Positions 6,678-12,854 of a DNA stretch of 12,854 bases are shown here, one piece after another. Position 1 is the stretch's first letter; each line of letters starts with the position of its first letter. Source of the DNA: an uncultured Negativicutes bacterium. GTDB lineage: Bacteria; Bacillota; Negativicutes; Acidaminococcales; Acidaminococcaceae. The notes beneath the pieces are model-generated. The model ran no database searches. It was given only the letters and a program-made list of their open reading frames with translations, and was not told where the DNA came from. Location: NCBI GenBank assembly GCA_937926555.1, contig CALAZX010000316.1:1-12854 (forward strand), given 5' to 3'. A program made the translations under genes and the position numbers.

Positions 6678-7979
6678 TTACTGTGCCAGCAGGGCATACA
6701 GCTCCTTGGCCCCCGCGGCGGTCTTCACCACCCGGGCGGCTTTCTCCTTGAATGCGGCCAGGCTCATGTCGTCCAGGAACAGATTGTCCTGGTTCAGCAC
6801 CACGCCGGGCAGCACCACAGGGCATTCTTCCGGCAGATGCTTCAGGATGTCCCCGCCGGTCAGCAGCCCCGTCACGTTGATGGTGTGACCGAAGAAATCG
6901 TTGACCACGGAGAGAAGCTGATGCCGGGTGCCGAAACGCCGGTTGAACTGCTCGATCACCGGTTTCAGAATGCCGTAGGCCGATACCCCTACCGGTATGA
7001 CATAGTTTTTCGTGGAGGGAACCGTGTCCCCCACCTGTTTGCGGTCCGCCTCTTCCCACTCGTAGAGGAAGTTCCGGCTGAGACCGATACCATTCTCAAG
7101 CTGCGGGAACCCGTCGTACCACTCCGCCGGGGGCAGCGGGCTGCCTGCCAGCACGTAGAACTCGTCTCCCAGATAGATGAAGGACTTGCCCAGTTTCCGG
7201 CGGCAGTCCTCCTGCCAGGCGGTGACGGTCTTCACCATCTCCGCCGCCTCCTCGTGGTTGAAGGTGCGCAGTTCCGGCAGATTGTCCGTACGCTTGGTCA
7301 GACCTACCGGCACCACCGCCATGTCCTCCACGAACTCGCAGCGGGCGAACAGGTCCCGGAAAGACTTCTCCAGCACCGCGCCGTCGTTCCAGCCCGGGCA
7401 GCAGACAATCTGCGCATGGATGTGGATGCCCGCGTCGAAGAGACGCTGGAGCCGCTCCATGATCTTGCCGGAATGGATGTTCTTCATCATTTTCCGCCGC
7501 ACCTCCGGATCCGTGGCGTGGACGGACACATACAAAGGCGAGAGATGGGTCTGCACGATCCGGTCGAAATCCTCGTCCTTCATGTTGGTCAGGGTGATGA
7601 AGTTGCCGTACAGGAAAGACATACGGTAGTCATCGTCCCTCACATATAAACCTTTACGCAGACCGGGAATCATCCGGTCCACAAAACAGAAAACACATTT
7701 GTTGTGGCAGCAGCGGATACCGTCGAACACCGCCTCCTCGAAGGCGATGCCAAGGTCCTCATCGGGATCCTTCTCCACTGTCACCTGGCGCAGTTTTCCG
7801 TCCAGCCCCTGGATGTCCAGGGTGATCTCGCTGTCCGCAGTGGCGAAACTTACGTCCAGTATGTCGCGCAAAGGCATTCCGTCAACAGCGCAGAGACATT
7901 CCCCGGCGCGGATGCCGGCCTCCTCCGCGAGGCTGTTCTTCTTGACAAAAGCGATTTTGCCTTTAAGCTGTATGTCCAT
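6678..7979 (-). CDS. DUF512 family protein: PDZ-like domain plus radical-SAM-type iron-sulfur core
   Basis: This is a 433-residue cytosolic protein of the DUF512 family. The N-terminus (about 1-70) is PDZ-like: AFVKKNSLAEEAGIRAGECLCAV fits a substrate-binding PDZ with the AGIRAGE turn. It is followed by C91-x3-C95-x2-C98 (CHNKCVFC), a radical-SAM-type 4Fe-4S ligand motif, then FVDRMIPGLRKGLYVRDDDYR, a hallmark of the family. A TIM-barrel-like middle (YVSVHATDP near 155) and the C-terminal DUF512 domain complete it. The reaction and substrate are unknown. In many Clostridia and other Bacillota this gene sits beside der, which suggests a role near ribosome assembly or RNA, though that is unproven. 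The ATG at 7979 has GAGG 8 nt upstream. It is the first gene after a promoter and is followed by cobO 13 bp on. Confidence 0.93.
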   Translation of the reverse strand: MDIQLKGKIAFVKKNSLAEEAGIRAGECLCAVDGMPLRDILDVSFATADSEITLDIQGLDGKLRQVTVEKDPDEDLGIAFEEAVFDGIRCCHNKCVFCFVDRMIPGLRKGLYVRDDDYRMSFLYGNFITLTNMKDEDFDRIVQTHLSPLYVSVHATDPEVRRKMMKNIHSGKIMERLQRLFDAGIHIHAQIVCCPGWNDGAVLEKSFRDLFARCEFVEDMAVVPVGLTKRTDNLPELRTFNHEEAAEMVKTVTAWQEDCRRKLGKSFIYLGDEFYVLAGSPLPPAEWYDGFPQLENGIGLSRNFLYEWEEADRKQVGDTVPSTKNYVIPVGVSAYGILKPVIEQFNRRFGTRHQLLSVVNDFFGHTINVTGLLTGGDILKHLPEECPVVLPGVVLNQDNLFLDDMSLAAFKEKAARVVKTAAGAKELYALLAQ

Positions 7980-7994
7980 TAAAAAATCCTCCAG

Positions 7995-8008
7995 ACATAT
8001 ATATATGT
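7995..8008. repeat. 14-bp perfect palindrome between promoter and DUF512 start
   Basis: ACATATATATATGT equals its own reverse complement and sits two bases downstream of the -10 box, spanning the expected transcription start. It could be an operator or simply an AT-rich untranslated sequence. Confidence 0.4.
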
Positions 8009-8010
8009 TA

Positions 8011-8038
8011 ATTATACATTATTTTTCAAGAAAAACAA
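8011..8038 (-). promoter_or_regulatory. Promoter of the DUF512-cobO-der-plsY unit
   Basis: A perfect -10 TATAAT (8011-8016) is preceded after 16 bp by TTGTTT (8033-8038), a weak -35 box. The surroundings are strongly AT-rich. It lies downstream of the rpsO terminator and 32 nt before the DUF512 ATG, so it probably starts the second transcript. Confidence 0.75.
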
Positions 8039-8065
8039 ATGTACAATGTGTGAATATATCGCAAG

Positions 8066-8092
8066 AAAAAAACCCGCTTGTAACAAGCGGGT
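8066..8092 (-). terminator. Intrinsic terminator of rpsO
   Basis: ACCCGCTTG (8084-8092) and CAAGCGGGT (8072-8080) form a perfect 9-bp GC-rich stem on a 3-nt loop, running straight into seven T residues (8066-8072). It lies 19 nt after the rpsO stop codon. Confidence 0.96.
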
Positions 8093-8111
8093 CTTTGCAG
8101 CAAACTCAAAA

Positions 8112-8378
8112 TTATTTGCGGATATTCAGTTTGGCGATGATCGCACGATAACGTTCAATATCCTTTTTCTCCAGGTATTTCAGCAGACCGCGGCGCTGGC
8201 CAACCATTTTCAGCAGACCACGACGGGAATGGAAATCCTTTTTGTTGCTTTTCAGATGCTCGGTCAGGCGTTTGATGGATTCGGTCAGTACAGCGATCTG
8301 TACTTCCGGAGAACCGGTGTCGCCTTCATGACGGGCATGCTCTTTGATGATAGCTTGTTTTTCTGCAGTAGATAACAT
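8112..8378 (-). CDS. rpsO: 30S ribosomal protein S15
   Basis: This 88-residue protein is one residue short of the usual length once the initiator Met is counted as in E. coli (89). S15 binds the 16S rRNA central domain early in 30S assembly and contributes to an intersubunit bridge. The conserved [27 protein letters not shown] (residues 19-45, quoted in parts: GDTGSPEVQ, then RLTEHL), followed by [22 protein letters not shown], is unmistakable. The ATG at 8378 has GGAGG upstream with normal spacing. The gene has its own promoter and a strong terminator, so it is monocistronic. S15 represses its own translation in several bacteria, and the leader here could serve that purpose. In many Bacillota pnp follows rpsO; here it does not. 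Confidence 0.98.
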   Translation of the reverse strand: MLSTAEKQAIIKEHARHEGDTGSPEVQIAVLTESIKRLTEHLKSNKKDFHSRRGLLKMVGQRRGLLKYLEKKDIERYRAIIAKLNIRK

Positions 8379-8464
8379 AATAAAAAACCTCCTAGAAATT
8401 TGTGTGTACAGCCGATACCGGGCTGGCGTCGGAGAGGCGCGTCACTCAGTAACGGTTAACATTC
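8379..8464 (-). promoter_or_regulatory. rpsO 5' leader, candidate S15 autoregulatory site
   Basis: About 85 nt separate the expected transcription start from the rpsO ATG. CAGCC (8421-8425) and GGCTG (8409-8413) form a 5-bp hairpin with a 7-nt loop, and a weak GCG/CGC helix lies beside it. S15 leaders in other bacteria are known to form unrelated structures that S15 binds to repress translation. The role here is inferred from position and length only. Confidence 0.3.
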
Positions 8465-8470
8465 TTAAGT

Positions 8471-8499
8471 ATATTAGCATATGTCGCAGTGAAATGCAA
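8471..8499 (-). promoter_or_regulatory. rpsO promoter
   Basis: TAATAT (8471-8476), preceded by an extended -10 TGC, lies 17 bp from TTGCAT (8494-8499). Upstream DNA is rich in A and T runs, fitting a strongly transcribed ribosomal gene. Confidence 0.65.
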
Positions 8500-8726
8500 C
8501 TTTTTTAACAGCTTTTTTGTCTATTTTCCGCAACTTTTCTGTTACGGTCAGGAAACCTTTTCTGTCCGCCGGTGGATGACACCCACCTTTCACGTCCTCG
8601 GAACGCGGACAGAAAGGGCATGGCGCCACATTCGCGTCACCCTGTCCCCGCTTTCCCGGATGCCGCTGTTTTCCGCGGGCCGGAATATGGGAACCGTGAC
8701 GGATGGCAGGAAGCTGTACCCCGTCC
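8500..8726 (-). other. Non-coding gap between ribF and the rpsO promoter, with a large hairpin
   Basis: Together with the promoter and leader this forms a 348-nt stretch without a gene. No ORF with a ribosome-binding site and codon-like character is visible. The minus strand holds a long hairpin: CCTTTCTGTCCGC (8605-8617) pairs with GCGGACAGAAAAGG (8556-8569) with one bulged base, and within its loop GGTGG/CCACC (8571-8575 with 8583-8587) makes a second helix. A smaller TTCCG/CGGAA hairpin lies nearer ribF. None has a following T-run. Two copies of GCAACTTTT (plus strand, 8496-8504 and 8530-8538) flank the AT-rich promoter side. Confidence 0.5.
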
Positions 8727-9656
8727 TCATTCCTTCCGGAAATAGTCCAGGGCCTCCTCCTTGTCCTGCCCGATCCGGGCCACCAGCTCCTCCAGGGAGC
8801 CGAACTTGGCCTCCGGCCGCAGGAAGCGGCAGAAGGTGGTCTTCAGATGGAGACCGTACAGGTCCCGGTCGCAGTCGAACAGATGGACTTCCAGCACCTC
8901 GTAGGGCACGTCGTCGAAAGTGGGGTTGATCCCCAGGTTTCCCACGCCGGCGTAGAAGGTGTCCCCGTCCTGGACCCGCATGGCGTAGACTCCGGGAGGC
9001 GGCAGTGCCGACTTCTTCCGGTCCACATACAGGTTGGCGGTGGGGAATCCCAGCTTGCGGCCCCGTTTGAAGCCCTGCTGGACGACGCCCTCCACGCTGT
9101 AGGGACGGCCCAGCATCTCCGCGGCCTCCTCCAGACGCCCTTCGGCGATGGCGGTGCGGATGGCGGTGCTGCTGATGACGGTGCCCTCCAGGGTCAGGAG
9201 CGGACGGACGATGACGTCGAAGCCCTTCTCCTCCCCCGCCTCCTTCAGGGTGTGGGTGTCACCCAGGCCGCAGTAGCCGTAGGTGAAATTCTCCCCGCAG
9301 GCCAGGCAGCGGTAATCGAACTTCTCCAGATTCTCCAGGAACTCGTCAGCCTTCAGGGAGGCCAGTTTCCAGTCGAAGGGGATGTCGATCAGCAGGTCCA
9401 CGCCCAGCTCCTCCAGCAGGAGCATCTTCTCCTCCTGGGTGATGAGAGCAGGCGGCACGTGGTCCGGCAGGATGCAGGCATAGGGATGGTTGCTGAAGGT
9501 GAACACCGCCAGCTGCAGGTCGAGAGCCTTGGCGTACCCGGCCGCGCTGCGGATCACGTCCAGGTGTCCCCGGTGCAGTCCGTCGAAGGTGCCCATGGCG
9601 ATGACGCAGGGGCGCTTATCCAGTTTTTCCTGTTCCAAATTGGTTATGATCTGCAT
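8727..9656 (-). CDS. ribF: Bifunctional riboflavin kinase / FAD synthetase
   Basis: This is a 309-residue enzyme that phosphorylates riboflavin to FMN and then adenylates FMN to FAD. The N-terminal nucleotidyltransferase domain has MGTFDGLHRGHLDVI (residues 21-35) and ISSTAIR (161-167). The C-terminal riboflavin-kinase domain has GRKLGFPTANL (199-209), with the PTAN motif at 205-208, then GVGNLGINPTF (237-247). The start is uncertain. The ATG at 9656 fits the family but its nearest AAGG is 15 nt away; a GTG at 9665 with that AAGG 6 nt upstream would add three residues and is a fair alternative, and a TTG at 9671 is unlikely. It follows truB after about 130 bp, as it often does in bacteria. 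No FMN riboswitch was seen upstream. Confidence 0.95.
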   Translation of the reverse strand: MQIITNLEQEKLDKRPCVIAMGTFDGLHRGHLDVIRSAAGYAKALDLQLAVFTFSNHPYACILPDHVPPALITQEEKMLLLEELGVDLLIDIPFDWKLASLKADEFLENLEKFDYRCLACGENFTYGYCGLGDTHTLKEAGEEKGFDVIVRPLLTLEGTVISSTAIRTAIAEGRLEEAAEMLGRPYSVEGVVQQGFKRGRKLGFPTANLYVDRKKSALPPPGVYAMRVQDGDTFYAGVGNLGINPTFDDVPYEVLEVHLFDCDRDLYGLHLKTTFCRFLRPEAKFGSLEELVARIGQDKEEALDYFRKE

Positions 9657-9703
9657 CGTAGTCACAAACAACCTTTTCTTATGGTTTTGAGTTACACGAT
9701 TCT

Positions 9704-9727
9704 TGTTGCGGTCTTAACTGTTGCGGT
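9704..9727. repeat. Two 9-bp direct repeats upstream of ribF
   Basis: ACCGCAACA (minus strand) occurs at 9719-9727 and 9704-9712, exactly 15 bp apart, with a shorter TTGCGG match (plus strand) at 9729-9734. They lie about 50 nt before the ribF start. A paired protein-binding site or a small duplication are both possible. Confidence 0.4.
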
Positions 9728-9738
9728 TTTGCGGATGA

Positions 9739-9784
9739 CGGCCGCAGGCGGATCGGCAGTGCCTTCCCCGGGATGGTGCGGCCG
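9739..9784. repeat. Inverted repeat in the truB-ribF gap
   Basis: CGGCCGCA (minus strand, from 9784) and TGCGGCCG (ending at 9739) are perfect 8-bp complements about 30 nt apart, just after the truB stop. The first copy lies within the self-palindrome GCGGCCGC (9778-9785). No T-run follows, so it is not an intrinsic terminator. Confidence 0.4.
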
Positions 9785-9789
9785 CAATC

Positions 9790-10782
9790 TTATTCCGGCT
9801 TGTAGTCGCTGTGGAAGATGATCTTGGCGGCGCGGACTTTCTCCTCCTCCGCCTGTACCACTCCCAGGAAGCGTCCTTCCGGAGCATCCTCCCTCTCGGG
9901 GGCACGGTGTCCCGTCTCCTGGCCGAAATCCACCTCCCGCAGGACGTAACGCCCGTCGGGGGTGCCGGCGATGGTGGTCCGGACACCGTTGGTGATGCGG
10001 TAGGCCTGGAGGGGGTTCACCCGCAGCGCGGGCAGTGTGGCCACAGCGGTCTCCAGCGGCTGGAGGCAGCTTGCCGGATCGGTATTGATCTCCTCCAGGG
10101 TGGAGGCCTCCTCCATGGTGAACCCGGCCACCCGGGTCCGCAGCAGGAAGGTCATGGTGGCCACTGTCCCCAGGGCCTTGCCGATATCCTCCAGCAGGGT
10201 GCGGATGTAGGTGCCTTTGGAGCACTCCACGTCCAGCACGAAGTACGGCGGGTTGAAGTCCACCAGCTCCAGCCGGTAGACCTCTATCTTCCGGGGCTGC
10301 CGCTCGATGCCGGCACGGGCGTACTCATAGAGTTTCTTCCCGTTGACCCGCAGGGCGGAATACATGGGCGGCACCTGGAGGATCTCCCCCCGGAAGCCTT
10401 CCAGCACCCGGAGGAACTGCTCCTCGGTGATCTCCGGCACCGGCAGGCGCTCCAGCACCTTGCCGCTGTCGTCCCCGGTGTCGGTGGAAACGCCCAGGCA
10501 GGCTTCCGCCCGGTAGTTCTTCGTCCCCTCCACCGCGTACTCCAGCAGGCGGGTGGCGTTCCCCAGGAACACGGGCAGCACGCCGGCCGCGTCCGGATCC
10601 AGGGTTCCCGCGTGACCCACCTTCTTCAGGTTGTAGGCCCGGCGGATCCGGGCCACGATATCGTGGGAGGTGAAACCGGGGGCTTTCAGCACGTTCACCA
10701 CCCCGTCCGGGGGCAGGGAACGGCTGACGTCCCCCTTGCGGAGAACGTCAGCCTGTCCCGGTCTCACCTGTTTATCTGTCAT
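9790..10782 (-). CDS. truB: tRNA pseudouridine(55) synthase
   Basis: This is a 330-residue enzyme that converts U55 of the tRNA T loop to pseudouridine. The catalytic motif GHAGTLDPDAAGVLPV (residues 56-71) contains the nucleophile Asp62, and GVSTDTGDDSG (97-107), MYSALRVNGKKLYEYARAG (about 139-157) and CSKGTYIRTL are further family blocks. A C-terminal PUA-like region follows. About 26 residues precede the conserved GVVNVLKAPGFTSHD, longer than is usual, and the C-terminus has an acidic and charged stretch (about 285-320). Its ATG overlaps the nrnA stop as ATGA (4 nt), so translation is probably coupled; the ribosome-binding site is weak (GGAAG). No better internal ATG precedes the conserved core. 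Confidence 0.97.
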   Translation of the reverse strand: MTDKQVRPGQADVLRKGDVSRSLPPDGVVNVLKAPGFTSHDIVARIRRAYNLKKVGHAGTLDPDAAGVLPVFLGNATRLLEYAVEGTKNYRAEACLGVSTDTGDDSGKVLERLPVPEITEEQFLRVLEGFRGEILQVPPMYSALRVNGKKLYEYARAGIERQPRKIEVYRLELVDFNPPYFVLDVECSKGTYIRTLLEDIGKALGTVATMTFLLRTRVAGFTMEEASTLEEINTDPASCLQPLETAVATLPALRVNPLQAYRITNGVRTTIAGTPDGRYVLREVDFGQETGHRAPEREDAPEGRFLGVVQAEEEKVRAAKIIFHSDYKPE

Positions 10783-11732
10783 GACAGCAGTTCTTCCACG
10801 GCGGGAAGAACAATCTTCTTCGCTTCCCCGATGGGTGCGTGGATGCTGCAGCCGGCAGCCTTGGGATGTCCCCCGCCGCCGAAGCCCAGCGCCAGCGCCG
10901 CCACGTCCTTCTCACGGGAACGGAAGCTGACTCTGGTCAGTTCCGGCTCCACCTGTTTGAAGAGCACGGCGATCTCCACTCCCTCGGTATAGCGGGGATA
11001 GGAGATGAAGGTGTCGGTCTCCACGTTCTTGTCGTAGAGTTCCGGACCGATCTCCACGTAGGCGATCTTGCCCTCGTGGATGAAGGTCAGGGTCTTCAGC
11101 ACCTTGCCCAGCATCTCGATCTGGTTGCGTTTCTTCACTTCCATGTTGTCGGAGATGACTCCCGGATCCACGCCGTATTCCAGCAGGTCCGCGGCGATAC
11201 GCAGGGTATGGGCCGTGGTGTTGGAGTACTTGAAGGAACCGGTGTCGGTGTACAGGCCCTCATAGAGGCAGATAGCGATCTCCTTGGTGAAAGGCACATC
11301 CATCTCCTTCAGCAGGGTGTACATGATCTCGCAGGTGGCCGCAGCCTGGATGTCCAGGTGCAGGTAATCCGCGAACTCCGTATTGGTCTTGTGGTGGTCG
11401 ATGTTCACCACCGCCGGGGCCTTCACCACTTCCATGGCGTTGCCGGCACGGTCGGCGGAGCTGGCGTCCATGACAACCAGCAGGTCCGCCTCGATGCGCT
11501 CCTCCGGACTGAACCGGCGGAAAGCCTCGATGCCCGGCAGGAACTTGAAGACATCCGGCATCTCATCGTCCACGTTGAGGATCACCTCTTTGCCCATGGC
11601 GCGGAGTGCCGCTCCCAGGGCCAGGGTGGAACCGAGAGTGTCGCCGTCGGGGCTGACGTGGCTCACCAGCACCAGCTTCCTGGCTTCTTTCAGCAGTGCC
11701 GCGGTCTCGCGGGCATCGCAGATTTTACTCAT
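10779..11732 (-). CDS. nrnA: Bifunctional oligoribonuclease / pAp phosphatase NrnA (DHH-DHHA1)
   Basis: This is a 317-residue DHH-family phosphoesterase that degrades very short RNAs and, in the studied Bacillus homologue, also dephosphorylates pAp. The metal-binding residues are visible: SHVSPDGD (24-31, with His25, Asp29 and Asp31), VMDAS with Asp89, the IDHH motif (111-114) and LYTDTGSF (160-167, Asp163). The C-terminal DHHA1 domain carries GFGGGGHPKAAGC (283-295), which binds substrate. The ATG at 11732 overlaps the last 8 nt of rbfA and has GAGG 9 nt upstream. It overlaps truB by 4 nt at the other end. Position between rbfA and truB is the standard one in Bacillota. All active-site residues are present, so it should be functional. 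Confidence 0.96.
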   Translation of the reverse strand: MSKICDARETAALLKEARKLVLVSHVSPDGDTLGSTLALGAALRAMGKEVILNVDDEMPDVFKFLPGIEAFRRFSPEERIEADLLVVMDASSADRAGNAMEVVKAPAVVNIDHHKTNTEFADYLHLDIQAAATCEIMYTLLKEMDVPFTKEIAICLYEGLYTDTGSFKYSNTTAHTLRIAADLLEYGVDPGVISDNMEVKKRNQIEMLGKVLKTLTFIHEGKIAYVEIGPELYDKNVETDTFISYPRYTEGVEIAVLFKQVEPELTRVSFRSREKDVAALALGFGGGGHPKAAGCSIHAPIGEAKKIVLPAVEELLS

Positions 11733-12090
11733 GGTCCTTCGCCTCGTCCGTGTCTTTGATCTTCTTCAGCAGTCTCTCGATATGGTCGCCGTATTCCAGG
11801 GAAGTGTCCTTCGCCAGGATCAGTTCCGGAGCCACCCGCAGGCGGATGCGTTTCGCGATCTCGGAGCGCATGAAGCCCAGGGCCTTCTGCAGACCCTTCC
11901 AGGCTTCCTCCTTCTTCTCCTCGGAGCCATAGAGGCTGACATATACTTTGGCCTGGCTCATGTCGTCGGTCAGGTCCACCCCGGTGATGGTCACAAACTG
12001 GATCCGGGGATCCTTCACATCCCTGAGGAGGATGTTGCTCAGCTCCTCATGGATGGCCTGTTGTACTTTCTCTACTCTTAATCTAGCCAT
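11725..12090 (-). CDS. rbfA: 30S ribosome-binding factor A
   Basis: This is a 121-residue KH-fold protein that binds the immature 30S subunit and helps 16S rRNA 5'-end maturation, including in the cold. The N-terminal RLRVEKVQQAIHEELSNIL (residues 3-21), DPRIQFVTITGVDLTDD (27-43), AKVYVSLYG (47-55) and LRVAPELILAKDTSLEYG (84-101) are family hallmarks. I chose the ATG at 12090, with AAAGGTG 5 nt upstream; a GTG at 12114 would add eight atypical residues and has no such site. It begins 26 nt after infB and overlaps nrnA by 8 nt (ATGAGTAA). Confidence 0.96.
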   Translation of the reverse strand: MARLRVEKVQQAIHEELSNILLRDVKDPRIQFVTITGVDLTDDMSQAKVYVSLYGSEEKKEEAWKGLQKALGFMRSEIAKRIRLRVAPELILAKDTSLEYGDHIERLLKKIKDTDEAKDHE

Positions 12091-12103
12091 ATATTCACCT
12101 TTC

Positions 12104-12120
12104 ATAAGCGGCACGCTTAT
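12104..12120 (-). repeat. Hairpin at the infB-rbfA junction
   Basis: ATAAGCG (12114-12120) and CGCTTAT (12104-12110) form a perfect 7-bp stem on a 3-nt loop. It overlaps the infB stop codon and lies just before the rbfA ribosome-binding site. There is no T-run, so it is not a terminator; it could affect processing or translation of rbfA. Confidence 0.5.
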
Positions 12121-12854
12121 TTAGGTGCCACCTCTTCCATTACAAATGCTTCGAACACGTCGCCTTCCTTGATGTCGTGGAATTTCTCCAGGGTGATGCC
12201 GCACTCGTAGCCGGCAGCCACCTCTTTCACGTCGTCCTTGAAACGGCGCAGGGATTCCATCACGTCCTCGGCGATCACGATGCCGTCACGCACTACGCGG
12301 ATCTGGGCGTTGTTGGTCACTTTGCCCTCCAGCACGTAGCAGCCGGCGATGATCATCTTGGAGATGGTGATGATCTGGCGCACTTCCACGCGGCCGATGA
12401 CGTTCTCCTTGAACTTGGGAGCCAGCATGCCTTTGATGGCGGCCTCCACGTCGTTGATGGCGTCATAGATGACACGGTAGGTGCGGATGTCCACTTTCTC
12501 GGTCTCTGCCACTTTGCGGGCATTGGCGTCAGGACGCACGTTGAAACCGATGATCAGCGCGTTGGCGGCGGATGCCAGCATCACGTCGGACTCGCTGATG
12601 GCGCCTACGCCGGAATGGACCACGGTAACCTTGACCTCTTCGTTCTGGATCTTCTCCAGAGAGGCGCGGATGGCTTCCACAGCACCCTGAACGTCGGCTT
12701 TCACGACAATGTTCAGTTCTTTCAGCTCGCCTTCCTTGATGCGGCTGAAGAGATCGTCCAGAGAAACCTTCGCGGCTTGCTGCTGCTCGGATGTCTGCTG
12801 GTCAACACGTTTCTCCGCGATGCTGCGGGCGGTCTTCTCGTCCACCGCATCCAG
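12117..12854 (-). CDS. infB: Translation initiation factor IF-2 (C-terminal part; start outside window)
   Basis: The last 245 residues of IF-2 are present; the G domain and the N-terminus lie beyond the window edge. The frame is open from 12854, so residues before the GTG at 12845 (LDAV) also belong to the protein. Diagnostic blocks are [65 protein letters not shown], and a C-terminal beta-barrel with [38 protein letters not shown] and [10 protein letters not shown]. These belong to domain III and the C1/C2 domains, C2 binding fMet-tRNA. It leads the run infB-rbfA-nrnA-truB-ribF. The stop codon lies within a small hairpin. No anomaly was seen. Confidence 0.97.
   Translation of the reverse strand: MDAVDEKTARSIAEKRVDQQTSEQQQAAKVSLDDLFSRIKEGELKELNIVVKADVQGAVEAIRASLEKIQNEEVKVTVVHSGVGAISESDVMLASAANALIIGFNVRPDANARKVAETEKVDIRTYRVIYDAINDVEAAIKGMLAPKFKENVIGRVEVRQIITISKMIIAGCYVLEGKVTNNAQIRVVRDGIVIAEDVMESLRRFKDDVKEVAAGYECGITLEKFHDIKEGDVFEAFVMEEVAPK

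Noticed and set aside
8556..8617. Terminator for ribF
   Set aside because: The stem is long enough, but no T-run follows in either direction.
9657..9789. FMN riboswitch in front of ribF
   Set aside because: The gap is only about 130 nt and lacks the conserved RFN blocks; the inverted repeat there is a simple GC palindrome pair.
9811..10992. 393-codon plus-strand open frame spanning truB and the nrnA end
   Set aside because: It crosses the boundary between two confirmed minus-strand genes and encodes no recognisable motif.
1..12854. Mobile elements, CRISPR arrays, phage or defence genes
   Set aside because: No transposase-like frames, terminal inverted repeats, regularly spaced repeats or integrase motifs were seen. 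Coding is continuous housekeeping sequence on one strand.

Overview
Every gene in this window is on the minus strand. The window is a compact bacterial housekeeping region, with GC-rich coding sequence and short AT-rich gaps that carry promoters, Shine-Dalgarno sites and terminators. Gene content and order (infB-rbfA-nrnA-truB-ribF-rpsO; a DUF512 radical-SAM protein with der and plsY; a PheB-like ACT protein next to hom and thrB) point to a Bacillota genome. The high GC and this arrangement would fit the Negativicutes, for example the Acidaminococcaceae. That placement is an inference from recall and needs a sequence search.

Reading in the direction of transcription, from high to low coordinates. 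(1) 12854-8727 is a translation and RNA-maturation operon: the 3' part of infB, then rbfA, nrnA, truB and ribF. rbfA/nrnA overlap by 8 nt and nrnA/truB by 4 nt (ATGA). (2) 8726-8066 holds a structured gap, the rpsO promoter, a short rpsO leader, rpsO, and a strong intrinsic terminator. (3) 8038-4013 begins with a promoter (TATAAT at 8016-8011) that drives the DUF512 radical-SAM protein gene, cobO-type corrinoid adenosyltransferase (TTG start), der and plsY (GTG start). No terminator was seen between these genes. (4) 3889-917 is the amino-acid block: a PheB-like ACT protein, a 285-nt structured gap, homoserine dehydrogenase and homoserine kinase, ended by a terminator. (5) 855-692 is an independent tRNA-Pro(GGG) unit with its own promoter and an 11-bp perfect terminator hairpin. 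(6) 651-1 is the 5' part of an unrecognised protein with two CxxC pairs; it runs off the window edge.

The first operon joins initiation (IF2), 30S maturation (RbfA), RNA turnover (NrnA), tRNA modification (TruB) and flavin cofactor synthesis (RibF), followed by ribosomal protein S15. The second combines ribosome assembly (Der), phospholipid synthesis (PlsY), an uncharacterised iron-sulfur protein and cobalamin adenosylation. The third covers aspartate to threonine.

I found no mobile element, CRISPR array, phage gene, toxin-antitoxin pair or defence system. The parts most worth a second look are non-coding: the hom leader and the ribF-rpsO gap. After those come the unknown CxxC protein, and the placement of cobO between the DUF512 gene and der.
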